Origin: CAJPPJ01 sp963536495
GTDB taxonomy: Bacteria > Bacillota_I > Bacilli_A > RF39 > UBA660
Length of the DNA: 64,000 bases
Reading direction: 5' to 3'
Assembly (NCBI GenBank): GCA_963536495.1
Contig: CAUTAF010000005.1
Coordinates: 45,318-109,317 of the forward strand
Shown: piece by piece, positions 35,973-44,681 of the stretch
Layout of the letters: each line of letters begins with the position of its first letter
Position numbering within the stretch: the first letter of the stretch is position 1
Position numbers and translations under genes: made by a program
The notes under the pieces: generated by a model
Database searches by the model: none
The model's input: the letters and a program-made list of their open reading frames with translations, nothing else
What the model was told of the DNA's origin: nothing

Positions 35973-36030
35973 AAAATACCTCACTTACTTTTTTTATATT
36001 TTAAACATTTTTAAAACAACCACTATTTTT

Positions 36031-36495
36031 TTAAATAGCATTAACAACATTAGCTGTTTTAGTTGATTTAGTAACTTTTCTTTTAACTTTATTTGTACTT
36101 TCTTCTTTATTATTAAGTTTTTTCATATAATTGTTTATCTTTTTTTCTTTAGTATCTTTATATAAATTAGATAATTCTTCAAAAGATAAAGTATGTCTTA
36201 TTACTTTTTTGTTTTTAATTAAATCATTATATAATTCCAAAAATTTATCATAATCGTCAATAACAGCAAATATACCTTTATTTTCTGTTATCTTAGCACC
36301 ATTTTTATATTGTTGTAGACTTACTTTACCTATTTTAGATTTTAATTCTAATCCAACAAACTTTCCATTTATACATATAACTAAATCAGGTAAACCTATC
36401 GTTCCATAAATTCCACCCTTTGTCTTAAAATGATAAATATTATTCTTTTTTAAAAAATCCTTAATTTTGTTTTCTAAATTTTTCTCTTGTGCCAT
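36031..36495 (-). CDS. VRR-NUC domain nuclease
   Basis: 154 residues. The VRR-NUC (PD-(D/E)xK type) core is visible: an N-terminal helix, GGIYGTIGLPDLVI with the metal-binding D37, then FVGLELKSKIGKVSLQQ with E50-x-K52 and Q61. This stand-alone domain is typical of phages, where it cuts branched DNA or acts in recombination. The C-terminal 50 residues are Lys-rich, perhaps DNA-binding. Directly downstream of a hypothetical gene and upstream of topB in the operon, pointing to DNA processing during transfer or replication. Confidence 0.85.
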   Translation of the reverse strand: MAQEKNLENKIKDFLKKNNIYHFKTKGGIYGTIGLPDLVICINGKFVGLELKSKIGKVSLQQYKNGAKITENKGIFAVIDDYDKFLELYNDLIKNKKVIRHTLSFEELSNLYKDTKEKKINNYMKKLNNKEESTNKVKRKVTKSTKTANVVNAI

Positions 36496-36537
36496 AATAC
36501 TTCTTTCCCCTTTAATATTTTTAACTAACTTAATTTT

Positions 36538-37146
36538 TTAAATATTTTCTATTATATTATATTTTTTTACATATCTTAAAAATTTTTTTTGAAAACATAC
36601 ATTAATAACAGACTTATTGATTTTTATAATTTCAGCATAATTAAATAAATTAAACATAAATTTTTCAAAATCTTTTACAATATCTTTGTTATTAACACTT
36701 ATTTTCGTAAAAGGTTTTATTAAATCTCTAAAAAACTCCATTTTATCTTTCTTTTGAAAATAAAGATTTTTTTCTATTGATACAGGAAATTTATCATAAA
36801 TATATCCTATTTTTTCAATAGCGTCTTCTTTTGTAATAATTTTTTCTGTTATTAAAGCATTTAGCAACTCAACAACATCTTGAAATAATGTTACAAATAC
36901 TGTACTTTCAGCTTTTCTACTATATCTTTCGATTTTTCTTTCAAAAGTAATGAAATTTTTAGTTTCATCTGATGATTTACTAGCAAGAACTGTTAAATTA
37001 CTTATTATAGACATTCTTATATCTTCTATCGTTCTAACTCTTGTTTGTGGTAAATTATCACTCAAAATCTTTTGCTTTTTTAAAATTGGCTCTATCCCCT
37101 TTGGATATTCTTTCATTTCTAATAATTCTTTTTCATTCAATTTCAT
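36538..37146 (-). CDS. Hypothetical helical protein
   Basis: 202 residues, predicted nearly all-helical (DEIRMSIISNLTVLASKSSDE, DVVELLNALITEKIITKED). No signal peptide or membrane segment, no recognised family. Located in the conjugation operon between an exported coiled-coil protein and the VRR-NUC gene. Confidence 0.72.
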   Translation of the reverse strand: MKLNEKELLEMKEYPKGIEPILKKQKILSDNLPQTRVRTIEDIRMSIISNLTVLASKSSDETKNFITFERKIERYSRKAESTVFVTLFQDVVELLNALITEKIITKEDAIEKIGYIYDKFPVSIEKNLYFQKKDKMEFFRDLIKPFTKISVNNKDIVKDFEKFMFNLFNYAEIIKINKSVINVCFQKKFLRYVKKYNIIENI

Positions 37147-37169
37147 ATTATACCTCTATTGTTCTTTAT

Positions 37170-37670
37170 TTATTGTTCTTTATTGTTTAATTCAGCTTGT
37201 TCAGATAATCTTTTTAGTTCTTCCATTTCTTCAGCAGAAATTTCAGCATTTTCTTTTAAGACTTCTTCAGCTTTTCTTAATTCTTCTTTTCTTAAATCTT
37301 CTTGTGAATAGTTTCTAGGTTGTAAATATTTATTTCCGTTACTTACAGTAGGCATTTCTTCTTTTTCTACTATAACAGGCATATTAGGATTTACTTTTTT
37401 CTTTTTAGGTTCTTGATTTGCTAACTTTTCTTCGTATTCTTTTCTAAGTCTTTCTTCTAAGTCTTGCATATCTTTTTTATATCTAGCCTCATCTATGCCA
37501 TCACTTTTATCTCTATATTTATCATATCTATCTTTAGTTAGTATTGTTCCTGTTGCTATAACTCCTGCTCTTTCGGTTTTACTTAGATTACCCCACCAAC
37601 TTGCAAAACTACTAACTGATATAACAGCATTTAAAACAAGAAAACTAATTATTAATTTCTTTTTTGACAT
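37170..37670 (-). CDS. Exported coiled-coil protein
   Basis: 166 residues. Signal peptide MSKKKLIISFLVLNAVISVSSFA with a cleavage-like SFA-SWW, then a charged mature part with two coiled segments (MQDLEERLRKEYEEKLANQE and the Glu-rich C-terminus) separated by a Pro-rich linker. Probably periplasmic. The family is unknown; small VirB5/TrbJ-like components have a similar look but no motif supports that. Weak ribosome site; lies directly downstream of the TnpB element. Confidence 0.78.
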   Translation of the reverse strand: MSKKKLIISFLVLNAVISVSSFASWWGNLSKTERAGVIATGTILTKDRYDKYRDKSDGIDEARYKKDMQDLEERLRKEYEEKLANQEPKKKKVNPNMPVIVEKEEMPTVSNGNKYLQPRNYSQEDLRKEELRKAEEVLKENAEISAEEMEELKRLSEQAELNNKEQ

Positions 37671-37729
37671 TTTTTCACTGCTACTAAAAATGTATTAAAA
37701 TATATTTAACACACTAGATTATTACTACT

Positions 37730-37907
37730 TCAATGAGTATATTTTCAATACAATGTATCTACTCATAGTTCCTTGTACTCTCCATAGTCGTAAATTCCCA
37801 ACTAGCCGTCGGTACATATATATATTCTCTTTTGCTTTATTAGTAGCTTTCTCCTTTTTATTTTATTTGAGAATATATATTCTATTTCAATTATAGCTAA
37901 GCTATAA
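37730..37907 (-). ncRNA. Putative TnpB guide RNA (omega RNA) region
   Basis: The 3' flank of the first tnpB is structured and GC-richer than its surroundings. A perfect palindrome TTATAGCT-A-AGCTATAA (37891-37907) overlaps the tnpB stop. A 12-bp stem joins 37818-37829 to 37869-37880 (ATATATATTCTC / GAGAATATATAT). A further hairpin TAGTTG / CGACTA lies near 37780-37807 within a GC-rich block at 37760-37820. Guide RNAs of TnpB nucleases are encoded across the 3' end of tnpB and the right end of the element (known), which fits this position. Exact ends are not determined. Confidence 0.5.
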
Positions 37908-39057
37908 CCTTATATACTTTTGCTTTTTCAAGATTTATACTTGCATTGTAATCTCTGTCTATTTCTAAACCACAATTACCACATTTATAAATCCTATTAT
38001 TAAGTTTTAAATCTTTCTTTATACTACCACAACTTGAACAAGTCTTAGAACTTGGATAGAATGTATCTACTAACCTTAGTTCTATATTTCTCTCTTTACA
38101 CTTATTTATTAGTTTAGTTCTTATCGCAAAGAAATTCTGTTCCTGTATTGCTTTAGATAGATGTCTGTTCTTCATCATATTAGATACTTTTAAATCTTCA
38201 ATAGTAATGTATTTTAACTTGGCTCTTGTTATTTCATCTACCATCTTATTATTGTAATCATCTCTAATACAATTCAATCTATAAAACAATCTTTGTACTT
38301 TCAATTTCTTCTTACTAAAGTTTTTTAGTTCTCTTAATTTTATCTTTTTAGATTTAGAATATTCTATACTCCTTGACATCTTTCTTTGTTCTCTTTTTAG
38401 TTTCTTTTTAATCTTTTTTACTTTCTTAGTTTTATTTATATTTTTAAATATCCTACCATCAGAACATATAGCTGTATCTTTAATTCCTAAATCTATCCCT
38501 AATCCTTTAGTGTTTGTATTTTCAGATTTAACTATATCATCTACTTCTATAACAAGTGATAAGAAATATCTATCAGCTATTTTAGATATAGTACCACTTT
38601 TAATGTTAGCATTTTTAGGTATATACCCATATTCTTTTACTCTTACAAATTTTAAAGTAGGTATTTTGATTTTGTGTCTATAAAATTCAAAATCTTTTTT
38701 ATTATTCTTAACAAAATAAGCACCTAGTTCATTTTTACCTTTCTTCTTAAAAACAGGAAAATCACTTAAACCCTTAAAAAAGTTTTTAAATGCTTTTTCT
38801 CCATAAATCATAGCTTGTTTTACTGATTTTGAAGATACATCTTTAATCCATTTTTTATCAGGATTACTAGATAGATAGACATTGTTGATATACTTAGAAA
38901 AATCAAAAGCACTAACAAATTTATTTCCTAGTTCATATTGCTCCTGATTATATTTAATATATTCATTATATATAAATCTCTCAACTCCAATAGTTTTGTT
39001 TACTTGTATTTTCTGTTCCTTTGTTAGTTTTAGTTCTATCCTTATTGATTTATACAT
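37897..39057 (-). mobile_element. tnpB: IS200/IS605-type TnpB RNA-guided nuclease (canonical), TnpA-less element
   Basis: 386 residues from the ATG at 39057 (AAGGTAGG site; TTG at 39075 rejected). RuvC active site is complete: D189 (GLGIDLGIKD), E287 (ITIEDLK) and D369 (DRDYNAS). The zinc ribbon is intact: C340, C343, C359, C362 (CSSCG ... CGNCG). Known function: RNA-guided DNA cutting that keeps the element in place. No tnpA is present, so it depends on a transposase in trans or is static. It interrupts the conjugation operon between the 857-aa gene and the exported coiled-coil gene. Confidence 0.93.
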
Positions 39058-39131
39058 CTTCCACCTACCTTTCAATACACTTTTATATGTTTAAATATGT
39101 TTTTGATTACTGTTTTCGTACTCCTTTTACT

Positions 39132-41705
39132 TTATTTTCTAAGATAGTGTAAAATCAATTTTAAATCTTCTTCATTGAATTTTTCACCATAATTGTTTCT
39201 AATATTTTTCATCTCACTTTCAGGAATAGGATATAATCCTAAATCCTTGATTGCATTTACATTATTTTCATCATAAGAACTTAAAGAATTTTTATTGAAT
39301 AATATAGTATTTATAACAAAACTTGCAAACTCTTTATCTGAATTAAATTCAAATTCATTATTTTCGTAAATCTTATCAACGATAATTTCAAATTGATTGT
39401 TAAATAATATTTCTTTTATTGTAGATATAGCTTTAACTTCATTAATTATTTTATCATCTTTTATTATTAAATCTATTTCTATATTATTTGTTTTAATGAA
39501 ATTAATTTTCTTAGTTAGTCCTGAATTGTTTTTTAATTTATCAATAGTATATTTTAATATACTATTACAATTCTTTTTAAAATAACTAACAGGTCTTGGG
39601 TTTCTTCTAAGATTTTCTTTTTCTATTTCACATTTTTTTAAATATTTTTTTAAATCAATCACATTTTTTTCAAACTTTTCATTAAAATAATCACATAATT
39701 TTATATTTTTCTTTCTTTTTCTGTTTTCATTATTATTTTCTCTTAATTCTTTACTTATTGCTCTAATATTTGATTTAATAGAATTAATCAATTCTTTAAC
39801 ATTCATATTGTTTTTTATTCTTATTTTGTTACTATCAACTAATTCAAAAGTATAACTCATTTCTATATTATCTAATTGTGAGAATATATCTTGTATTCTT
39901 TTAAATTCTTTAGAAATCTTTTTCCTTATTTCATTTAAAGTTCCTTTAGGAAAATAAAATATGTTTTTATTTATAAAGTTAGAAATTATTATATTTAATC
40001 TTAAATATCTCATTAAAACTATTTCTCTAAATTCTTTGAAAAATACAGCTTTACTTGAAATGAAATCTTGTATTTCATCTTCTGTAAGCAAATGTTCAAT
40101 CTCTTCTTCAGATAAAGAATTTTCATCTGTTTTTATTCTTGTTTCTTTATAAATTAATTCATTGAAATTTATTGTTTTTTCATTTTTAAAAGAAAACTCA
40201 ATATTTTCAGTTATTTTGTCAACATTTTCTTTTAAAAGTCCATACTCTATTAATTTATTAGATATTTCTTCAAATTTTAACATTTCATTTTCATTAAAAA
40301 AGATTTTCTTTTTAAACTTATAATATTCAATTAAAAGTTCTTTTATTTCCATAGCATTTTCTCTTTTAATCTTTAAAATATCATTTAAGTTCTTTTCTAT
40401 TTTATATTTCAAAACTTTTTGATACTTTTCAAAAAATGTATCAAAGTTTTCTAAAAATTTAGTTGTTAGTTTAGCAAATTCAGAATATATATCTTCATAT
40501 TCAGCATTTATTGTTTTAAATAATTCTTCTTGGTTTATCCCTACATTTTGCAAAGATTTTTGTTTTAAATTTTCTTCCAAATTTCTTCTGTCAATCGTAT
40601 GTTCACCTAACGATTTCAAATTATTTATTTCTAACAAATCATTTAATGTAACTTTATTTCTTGTTTTTTTTAAAGTTCCTAAAATATCAGTTAAGACAAT
40701 AGCAAATATTTCAGAAAGTTGCACTCTGTTTCTTATTAAGAATTGTAAAAATTCTTCATCATTCATATCATCTACTTTAAATTCAGTATAACTTAATATT
40801 TTTTTAAAGAATAGTAGTAAACTTTCATAATGAGTTCCTTTAGTTCTATTTATATTTATATTACCTTTTTCATTATTCTTTTCAAATATTTCTCCTACAC
40901 CCAACAAGATACTTTCTATAAATAAGAAAACGCTTTCTTTTTTATAAAAATTTTCTTTAAGTATATCTTCATATTCTTTTAATTTTTCTACAAATTCTTT
41001 TTTCTTTTCATTTATTAAATTTAGTTTTTTATCTATTAACACTATTTCTTTAGTGTTTTCATATAGTTTTTCGTTTTCTCTTAAATCAATTAACTTTTTT
41101 ATTTCTTTATCCATTAATTGAATTTTTTCAAAAACTAACAATTCAGCTTTTAAAACTGATGTTTCACTTATCTTTTCAATTTCTTTTTTGAACTCTTCTA
41201 ATTTCTTTTCTTTTATTTCTTCTGTTTCTAATTCATTATCAATTTTTTCTCTTTCTAAATCTTCATTTGTTTCTTTTATATTTTCTTCTTGTTCAATCAA
41301 TTTTAATTTTTTTAAAGTTTCTGTTATATTCTTATTTTCAAATCTTTTTTGATAAAATTGCCAAAACTTTAGTTGTTCTTCCGTTCTAGCAAAGAAAATA
41401 TATAACATTTTTTCAAAGAAAACTATCTTTTCTTCTACTAATTCAACAGAAGATGAATTTATAAAATGTAAAAACAATTCATAAAGTTGTTCTACCTCAA
41501 CTTGTGTTTTTTTAGATACTTCATTGTAAAAACTTTCAAAACTTCTTAAATCTAATTTTCCACTTTTAAATCCTAATTCTTCTTTTTTATTTATTATTGA
41601 TGTACTTTTATTGTTAAGGTAATCTTTTCTATCTGTTACAGATTTTATATCCGTAAACATACTTCTCATAAGTTCTCTTGCTTTTACTTTTTCGTTATTT
41701 TCCAC
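39132..41705 (-). CDS. Large helical/coiled-coil protein of the conjugation operon
   Basis: 857 residues with a GTG start at 41705 (GGGG eight bases upstream). Almost entirely helical with long charged coiled coils (about 130-260), and aromatic-poor. No membrane segment, signal peptide or nucleotide-binding motif. It is the second gene after TraF. The gene continues with an intact C-terminus (DLKLILHYLRK) next to the TnpB element, so the insertion did not cut it. Could be a structural or scaffolding component; no family recognised. Confidence 0.82.
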   Translation of the reverse strand: MENNEKVKARELMRSMFTDIKSVTDRKDYLNNKSTSIINKKEELGFKSGKLDLRSFESFYNEVSKKTQVEVEQLYELFLHFINSSSVELVEEKIVFFEKMLYIFFARTEEQLKFWQFYQKRFENKNITETLKKLKLIEQEENIKETNEDLEREKIDNELETEEIKEKKLEEFKKEIEKISETSVLKAELLVFEKIQLMDKEIKKLIDLRENEKLYENTKEIVLIDKKLNLINEKKKEFVEKLKEYEDILKENFYKKESVFLFIESILLGVGEIFEKNNEKGNININRTKGTHYESLLLFFKKILSYTEFKVDDMNDEEFLQFLIRNRVQLSEIFAIVLTDILGTLKKTRNKVTLNDLLEINNLKSLGEHTIDRRNLEENLKQKSLQNVGINQEELFKTINAEYEDIYSEFAKLTTKFLENFDTFFEKYQKVLKYKIEKNLNDILKIKRENAMEIKELLIEYYKFKKKIFFNENEMLKFEEISNKLIEYGLLKENVDKITENIEFSFKNEKTINFNELIYKETRIKTDENSLSEEEIEHLLTEDEIQDFISSKAVFFKEFREIVLMRYLRLNIIISNFINKNIFYFPKGTLNEIRKKISKEFKRIQDIFSQLDNIEMSYTFELVDSNKIRIKNNMNVKELINSIKSNIRAISKELRENNNENRKRKKNIKLCDYFNEKFEKNVIDLKKYLKKCEIEKENLRRNPRPVSYFKKNCNSILKYTIDKLKNNSGLTKKINFIKTNNIEIDLIIKDDKIINEVKAISTIKEILFNNQFEIIVDKIYENNEFEFNSDKEFASFVINTILFNKNSLSSYDENNVNAIKDLGLYPIPESEMKNIRNNYGEKFNEEDLKLILHYLRK

Positions 41706-41718
41706 TGATAACCCCCAC

Positions 41719-42390
41719 TTACTTTAATTTGTATATAATTTCCCATTTATCGTAAGTTTTTTCATAATTTTTGTTTTTAAATCTAATTTCGTATGCTTTC
41801 TTTGAATATATTTCTGCCTCTTTATCCCTTTTAAATCTGTTAGTTAAATTATTTTGGTATGTAACATAATTTTCTTCTCCAAACTTTAAAAGCAAGATAG
41901 CTTTAGCTTGAAATTCTTTTTTTTCAAAAAAGCCTAAATATCTACTATCAAAACTTAATATACTTCTTCCTAACAATAAGTATTTACCTTTAGGAATAAT
42001 TATATCATCTCCCTCTTTAAAATAAGGTGTTACATTTTGTATAGTTAGTATTTTTCCAAAATTTTCTCCATTAACAAAGATATTTCCTTTTTTTACTATA
42101 ACCCTATCTCCCTCAACACCTCTGATACTTTTTAGAATATCATTTGGCTTAAAGAAAACATCTTCTTGTTCATATCCTTTAATTTGAAATCTCTCATAAC
42201 TTAATATAACTCTGTCATTTCTTTTAAGATTAGTTGCTTTTTCAGTGTAATACATTCCTAAAGGTTCTGACGCACTGAAATTAAACCTAATCTTAAACAA
42301 GAAAAACATTATTATCATAAAACAAATTACAGTAAAAATTAATATTATCTTAGCCTTTTTTTCTTTTGCCATTTTTATATTTTTTTTCAT
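41719..42390 (-). CDS. traF: TraF/S26C-type conjugative signal peptidase
   Basis: 223 residues from the ATG at 42390 (AAGGAAAG site; an upstream ATG at 42435 lacks one). A transmembrane helix (about 13-33) anchors it. Catalytic Ser41 in SEPLGMY matches the S-x-P-x-G-x-Y of TraF. Lys87 in ILKSIRGVEGDRV is the general base (K-x-x-x-G-x-x-GD). The closing block LLGRSILSFDSRYLGF also fits family S26C. Such peptidases cut or cyclise conjugative pilin (known for TraF of RP4). It is the first gene of the conjugation operon, with promoter at 42451-42479. Confidence 0.9.
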   Translation of the reverse strand: MKKNIKMAKEKKAKIILIFTVICFMIIMFFLFKIRFNFSASEPLGMYYTEKATNLKRNDRVILSYERFQIKGYEQEDVFFKPNDILKSIRGVEGDRVIVKKGNIFVNGENFGKILTIQNVTPYFKEGDDIIIPKGKYLLLGRSILSFDSRYLGFFEKKEFQAKAILLLKFGEENYVTYQNNLTNRFKRDKEAEIYSKKAYEIRFKNKNYEKTYDKWEIIYKLK

Positions 42391-42450
42391 ATTTTCTTTC
42401 CTTTTTTCTTTTTCCTTTTTACAGAGTTCAAACATTTTATTTCATTAAAT

Positions 42451-42479
42451 ATTATACCATATTTTTATTAAAATGTTAA
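42451..42479 (-). promoter_or_regulatory. Promoter of the conjugation operon
   Basis: Minus strand TTAACA (42474-42479), 17 bp, TGGTATAAT (TATAAT 42451-42456). No operator palindrome. It would drive traF and, if the TnpB element permits, everything to 28807. Confidence 0.75.
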
Positions 42480-42520
42480 AGAAAGCAATAAAAAAAATAT
42501 TCATTGCATATTTTTTTTGA

Positions 42521-42551
42521 AAATAAAAAATGCCATAATTAAGTTATGGCA
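42521..42551 (-). terminator. Terminator after the cysteine-desulfurase-like gene
   Basis: TGCCATAA / TTATGGCA hairpin followed by T run on the minus strand, isolating the sulfur/radical SAM cassette from the conjugation operon. Confidence 0.85.
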
Positions 42552-42577
42552 ATTCTTTTTATAATTTTTTTTATTTT

Positions 42578-43816
42578 TTAAAATTTACTATTGATATAGC
42601 ATAATTTTTCAATGGTTTTCCATATATCCAATTTATCATTTATAAGTCCAGCTGATAATCTAATCAATGAATAATTTGTGTTCAATTTTCCGTTTATTAT
42701 TTTTTCTTGTTTTAATAATTCAGGTTTTAATTTTTCTAGCACTTTATAAGTACAAAAAGCACCCTCTCTTACAAAAACATTAAAATCTGTTCCTAAACCT
42801 ATATTACTATTTAAAAGTTCACAAGTTTTTTGATTAGACATTTTTTGATTATCTATTACAAGTATAGGTGTCCTTTTATTCACTATTTCATCAAAATATA
42901 CATTATAACCATTTTTTTGCAATTTTTCTTTTCCTTTTACTATTTCATCTACCAAATTACTATTATGTTTTTCAATTTGTTCAAATCCTATTTCATCATA
43001 TAAGACTTTATGTGCTTGTGCTATTGCAATAACACCCACTGAATTAGGAGTTCCTGTTTCGTGCAAATAAGGAGTTTCTTTCATAATAATTTCATTATCT
43101 CCAGCATATATAATATTTCCACCACCTGTAAAAGATAAATTAGTACAGTTATTTAAAATCTCTTTTTTACCAACTAAGATACCACTTCCAAATGGTGCAT
43201 ACATTTTATGTCCACAATAAAAAGCTATATCACAATCATTTATATCTAATTTGAAGTGTGGTGCATACTGACTTGCGTCCAACAAAAATAAAACATTATA
43301 ATTTTTACAAATTTCATAAATTTTTTTTATATCAATAACATATCCTGTTATATTACTTGCTCCACCTAATGCAATACATCTAGGTTTATTTTTTATAATC
43401 GCTTTTTCAACATTTTCAGGAGTTATTACAAAATTATCAGTTTCTATCATTTTCACTTTTGCAACTTTTACATAAGGCAACCAATTAGAACTGTGTTCTA
43501 TATCACTAACTAAAACAACATCATCTTTTTTCCAATCAAACAAATGAACAAATTTATTAATGCTATCAGTTGTATTAGCTGTAAATATAAGTGAATGTTT
43601 TTTTTTGTTTCCATTAATTTTTTTCAATATATAATCTCTTGCGTTTTCATAACTATTAGTAGACTTTATAGAATTTTCTCCAAAACCTCTATGTACTGAA
43701 CCATAAGTCAACAAAAAATCATCTACTTTATCTTTAACACTTTTTAAAGAAAGTGTACTTGCACCATTATCTAAATATATGTTTTTACTATTGTATCCAT
43801 AAAATAATTCTTTCAT
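42578..43816 (-). CDS. Class V aminotransferase, cysteine desulfurase-like (SufS type)
   Basis: 412 residues, the usual length of SufS/CsdA. PLP site: H108 (DIEHSSNW), D180 and Q183 (LLDASQ), and Lys204 in YCGHKMYAP that would bind PLP. ETGTPN (253-258) matches the family. Cys355 in VREGAFCTYKVL occupies the place of the catalytic persulfide Cys near Arg350. Such enzymes take sulfur from cysteine. ATG overlaps the stop of the preceding gene by four bases (ATGA), so the two are translationally coupled. With two iron-sulfur proteins upstream, sulfur insertion or cluster supply is plausible (inference). Confidence 0.9.
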   Translation of the reverse strand: MKELFYGYNSKNIYLDNGASTLSLKSVKDKVDDFLLTYGSVHRGFGENSIKSTNSYENARDYILKKINGNKKKHSLIFTANTTDSINKFVHLFDWKKDDVVLVSDIEHSSNWLPYVKVAKVKMIETDNFVITPENVEKAIIKNKPRCIALGGASNITGYVIDIKKIYEICKNYNVLFLLDASQYAPHFKLDINDCDIAFYCGHKMYAPFGSGILVGKKEILNNCTNLSFTGGGNIIYAGDNEIIMKETPYLHETGTPNSVGVIAIAQAHKVLYDEIGFEQIEKHNSNLVDEIVKGKEKLQKNGYNVYFDEIVNKRTPILVIDNQKMSNQKTCELLNSNIGLGTDFNVFVREGAFCTYKVLEKLKPELLKQEKIINGKLNTNYSLIRLSAGLINDKLDIWKTIEKLCYINSKF

Positions 43817-44667
43817 TTTTTAGTTCTCCTTTTTACGATATAATCTATTAAACTTTCTATATTTTTTTCAGATGATGATATTACAATATCATTTACTATT
43901 TTTTTTACTTTTTCTCTAACTAAATTTTCATCAAAACTATAAATATTGTCTAATGAATTGTAAATATATCCTTTTAAATCAATGTATTCTAAACCATATT
44001 TTTTAATTTCATTTTTTAAAAATTCTTCTCCAAGTAATACTTCTTCTTCATTTTTATCATATTGTTTTAAAATTTCAACAGGTATATATTTTTCTAATTC
44101 TTTCATATTATTAGGATTATATCTAAAACCTTTAAATGATATTTGTCTAATTCCCAACTCTTGTAATTTTGACAAAAATGAAATATCTGATATTTTATAA
44201 ATGTAAGGGTGTATTATAGGAAAAACATCTATATTATTTTTTAAAAGTTTTTCTATTGAATTTAATCTAGTTTCAGTTGAGGTTTTTTCTAAAAAATCAA
44301 GTCCTGTTAATGAGTAAACAACCAAAACTCTTTTACCTTTTATAAGATTTATAATATCATCTGTTACAGGCATTTTAGTAGTTAAGACAAGTTTTTTTAT
44401 TTTAAAATTATCTAAACTATCAACCAAAAACTTTAAATCATCAAAAAAAACATTCCAAAAGCAATCTGTTATTCCTTGAAAACCTACAACATCTCCCTCT
44501 AATATTGAAAAATCTATATTACTTTCTTTTAAAGGCTCATCAGTTACAAGTCTATTAATAAAAACACAAGATTTATTAATTCCTATTCTACTTCCATTAT
44601 TCCAATATTTACTTCTTTGGTCTATTTTACTTGCCATACAATATTTACACTCAACAGGACATAACAT
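43813..44667 (-). CDS. Radical SAM-type protein with CxxxCxxC at the extreme N-terminus
   Basis: 284 residues from the ATG at 44667 (AAAGGGGTG site; the in-frame TTG upstream is rejected). It begins MLCPVECKYCMAS: C3, C7 and C10 form the CxxxCxxC that binds the radical SAM cluster, followed by RIGINKSCVF and a barrel-like series of strands with GDVVGFQGITDCFW, KKLVLTTKMP, LVVYSLTGLD and DVFPIIHPYIY. A C-terminal helical region ends it. Target is unknown. It is the middle gene of a three-gene cassette. Confidence 0.75.
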   Translation of the reverse strand: MLCPVECKYCMASKIDQRSKYWNNGSRIGINKSCVFINRLVTDEPLKESNIDFSILEGDVVGFQGITDCFWNVFFDDLKFLVDSLDNFKIKKLVLTTKMPVTDDIINLIKGKRVLVVYSLTGLDFLEKTSTETRLNSIEKLLKNNIDVFPIIHPYIYKISDISFLSKLQELGIRQISFKGFRYNPNNMKELEKYIPVEILKQYDKNEEEVLLGEEFLKNEIKKYGLEYIDLKGYIYNSLDNIYSFDENLVREKVKKIVNDIVISSSEKNIESLIDYIVKRRTKK

Positions 44668-44681
44668 CTTAATCACCCCTT

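Noticed and set aside
36031..36495. Holliday-junction resolvase Hjc
   Set aside because: The G-x-PD ... ELK ... Q arrangement fits VRR-NUC better than Hjc, although both share the PD-(D/E)xK fold.
42578..43816. DndA of a phosphorothioation (Dnd) system
   Set aside because: A cysteine desulfurase is present, but no DndB, DndC (PAPS reductase-like), DndD or DndE gene is adjacent; the partners are radical SAM-like.
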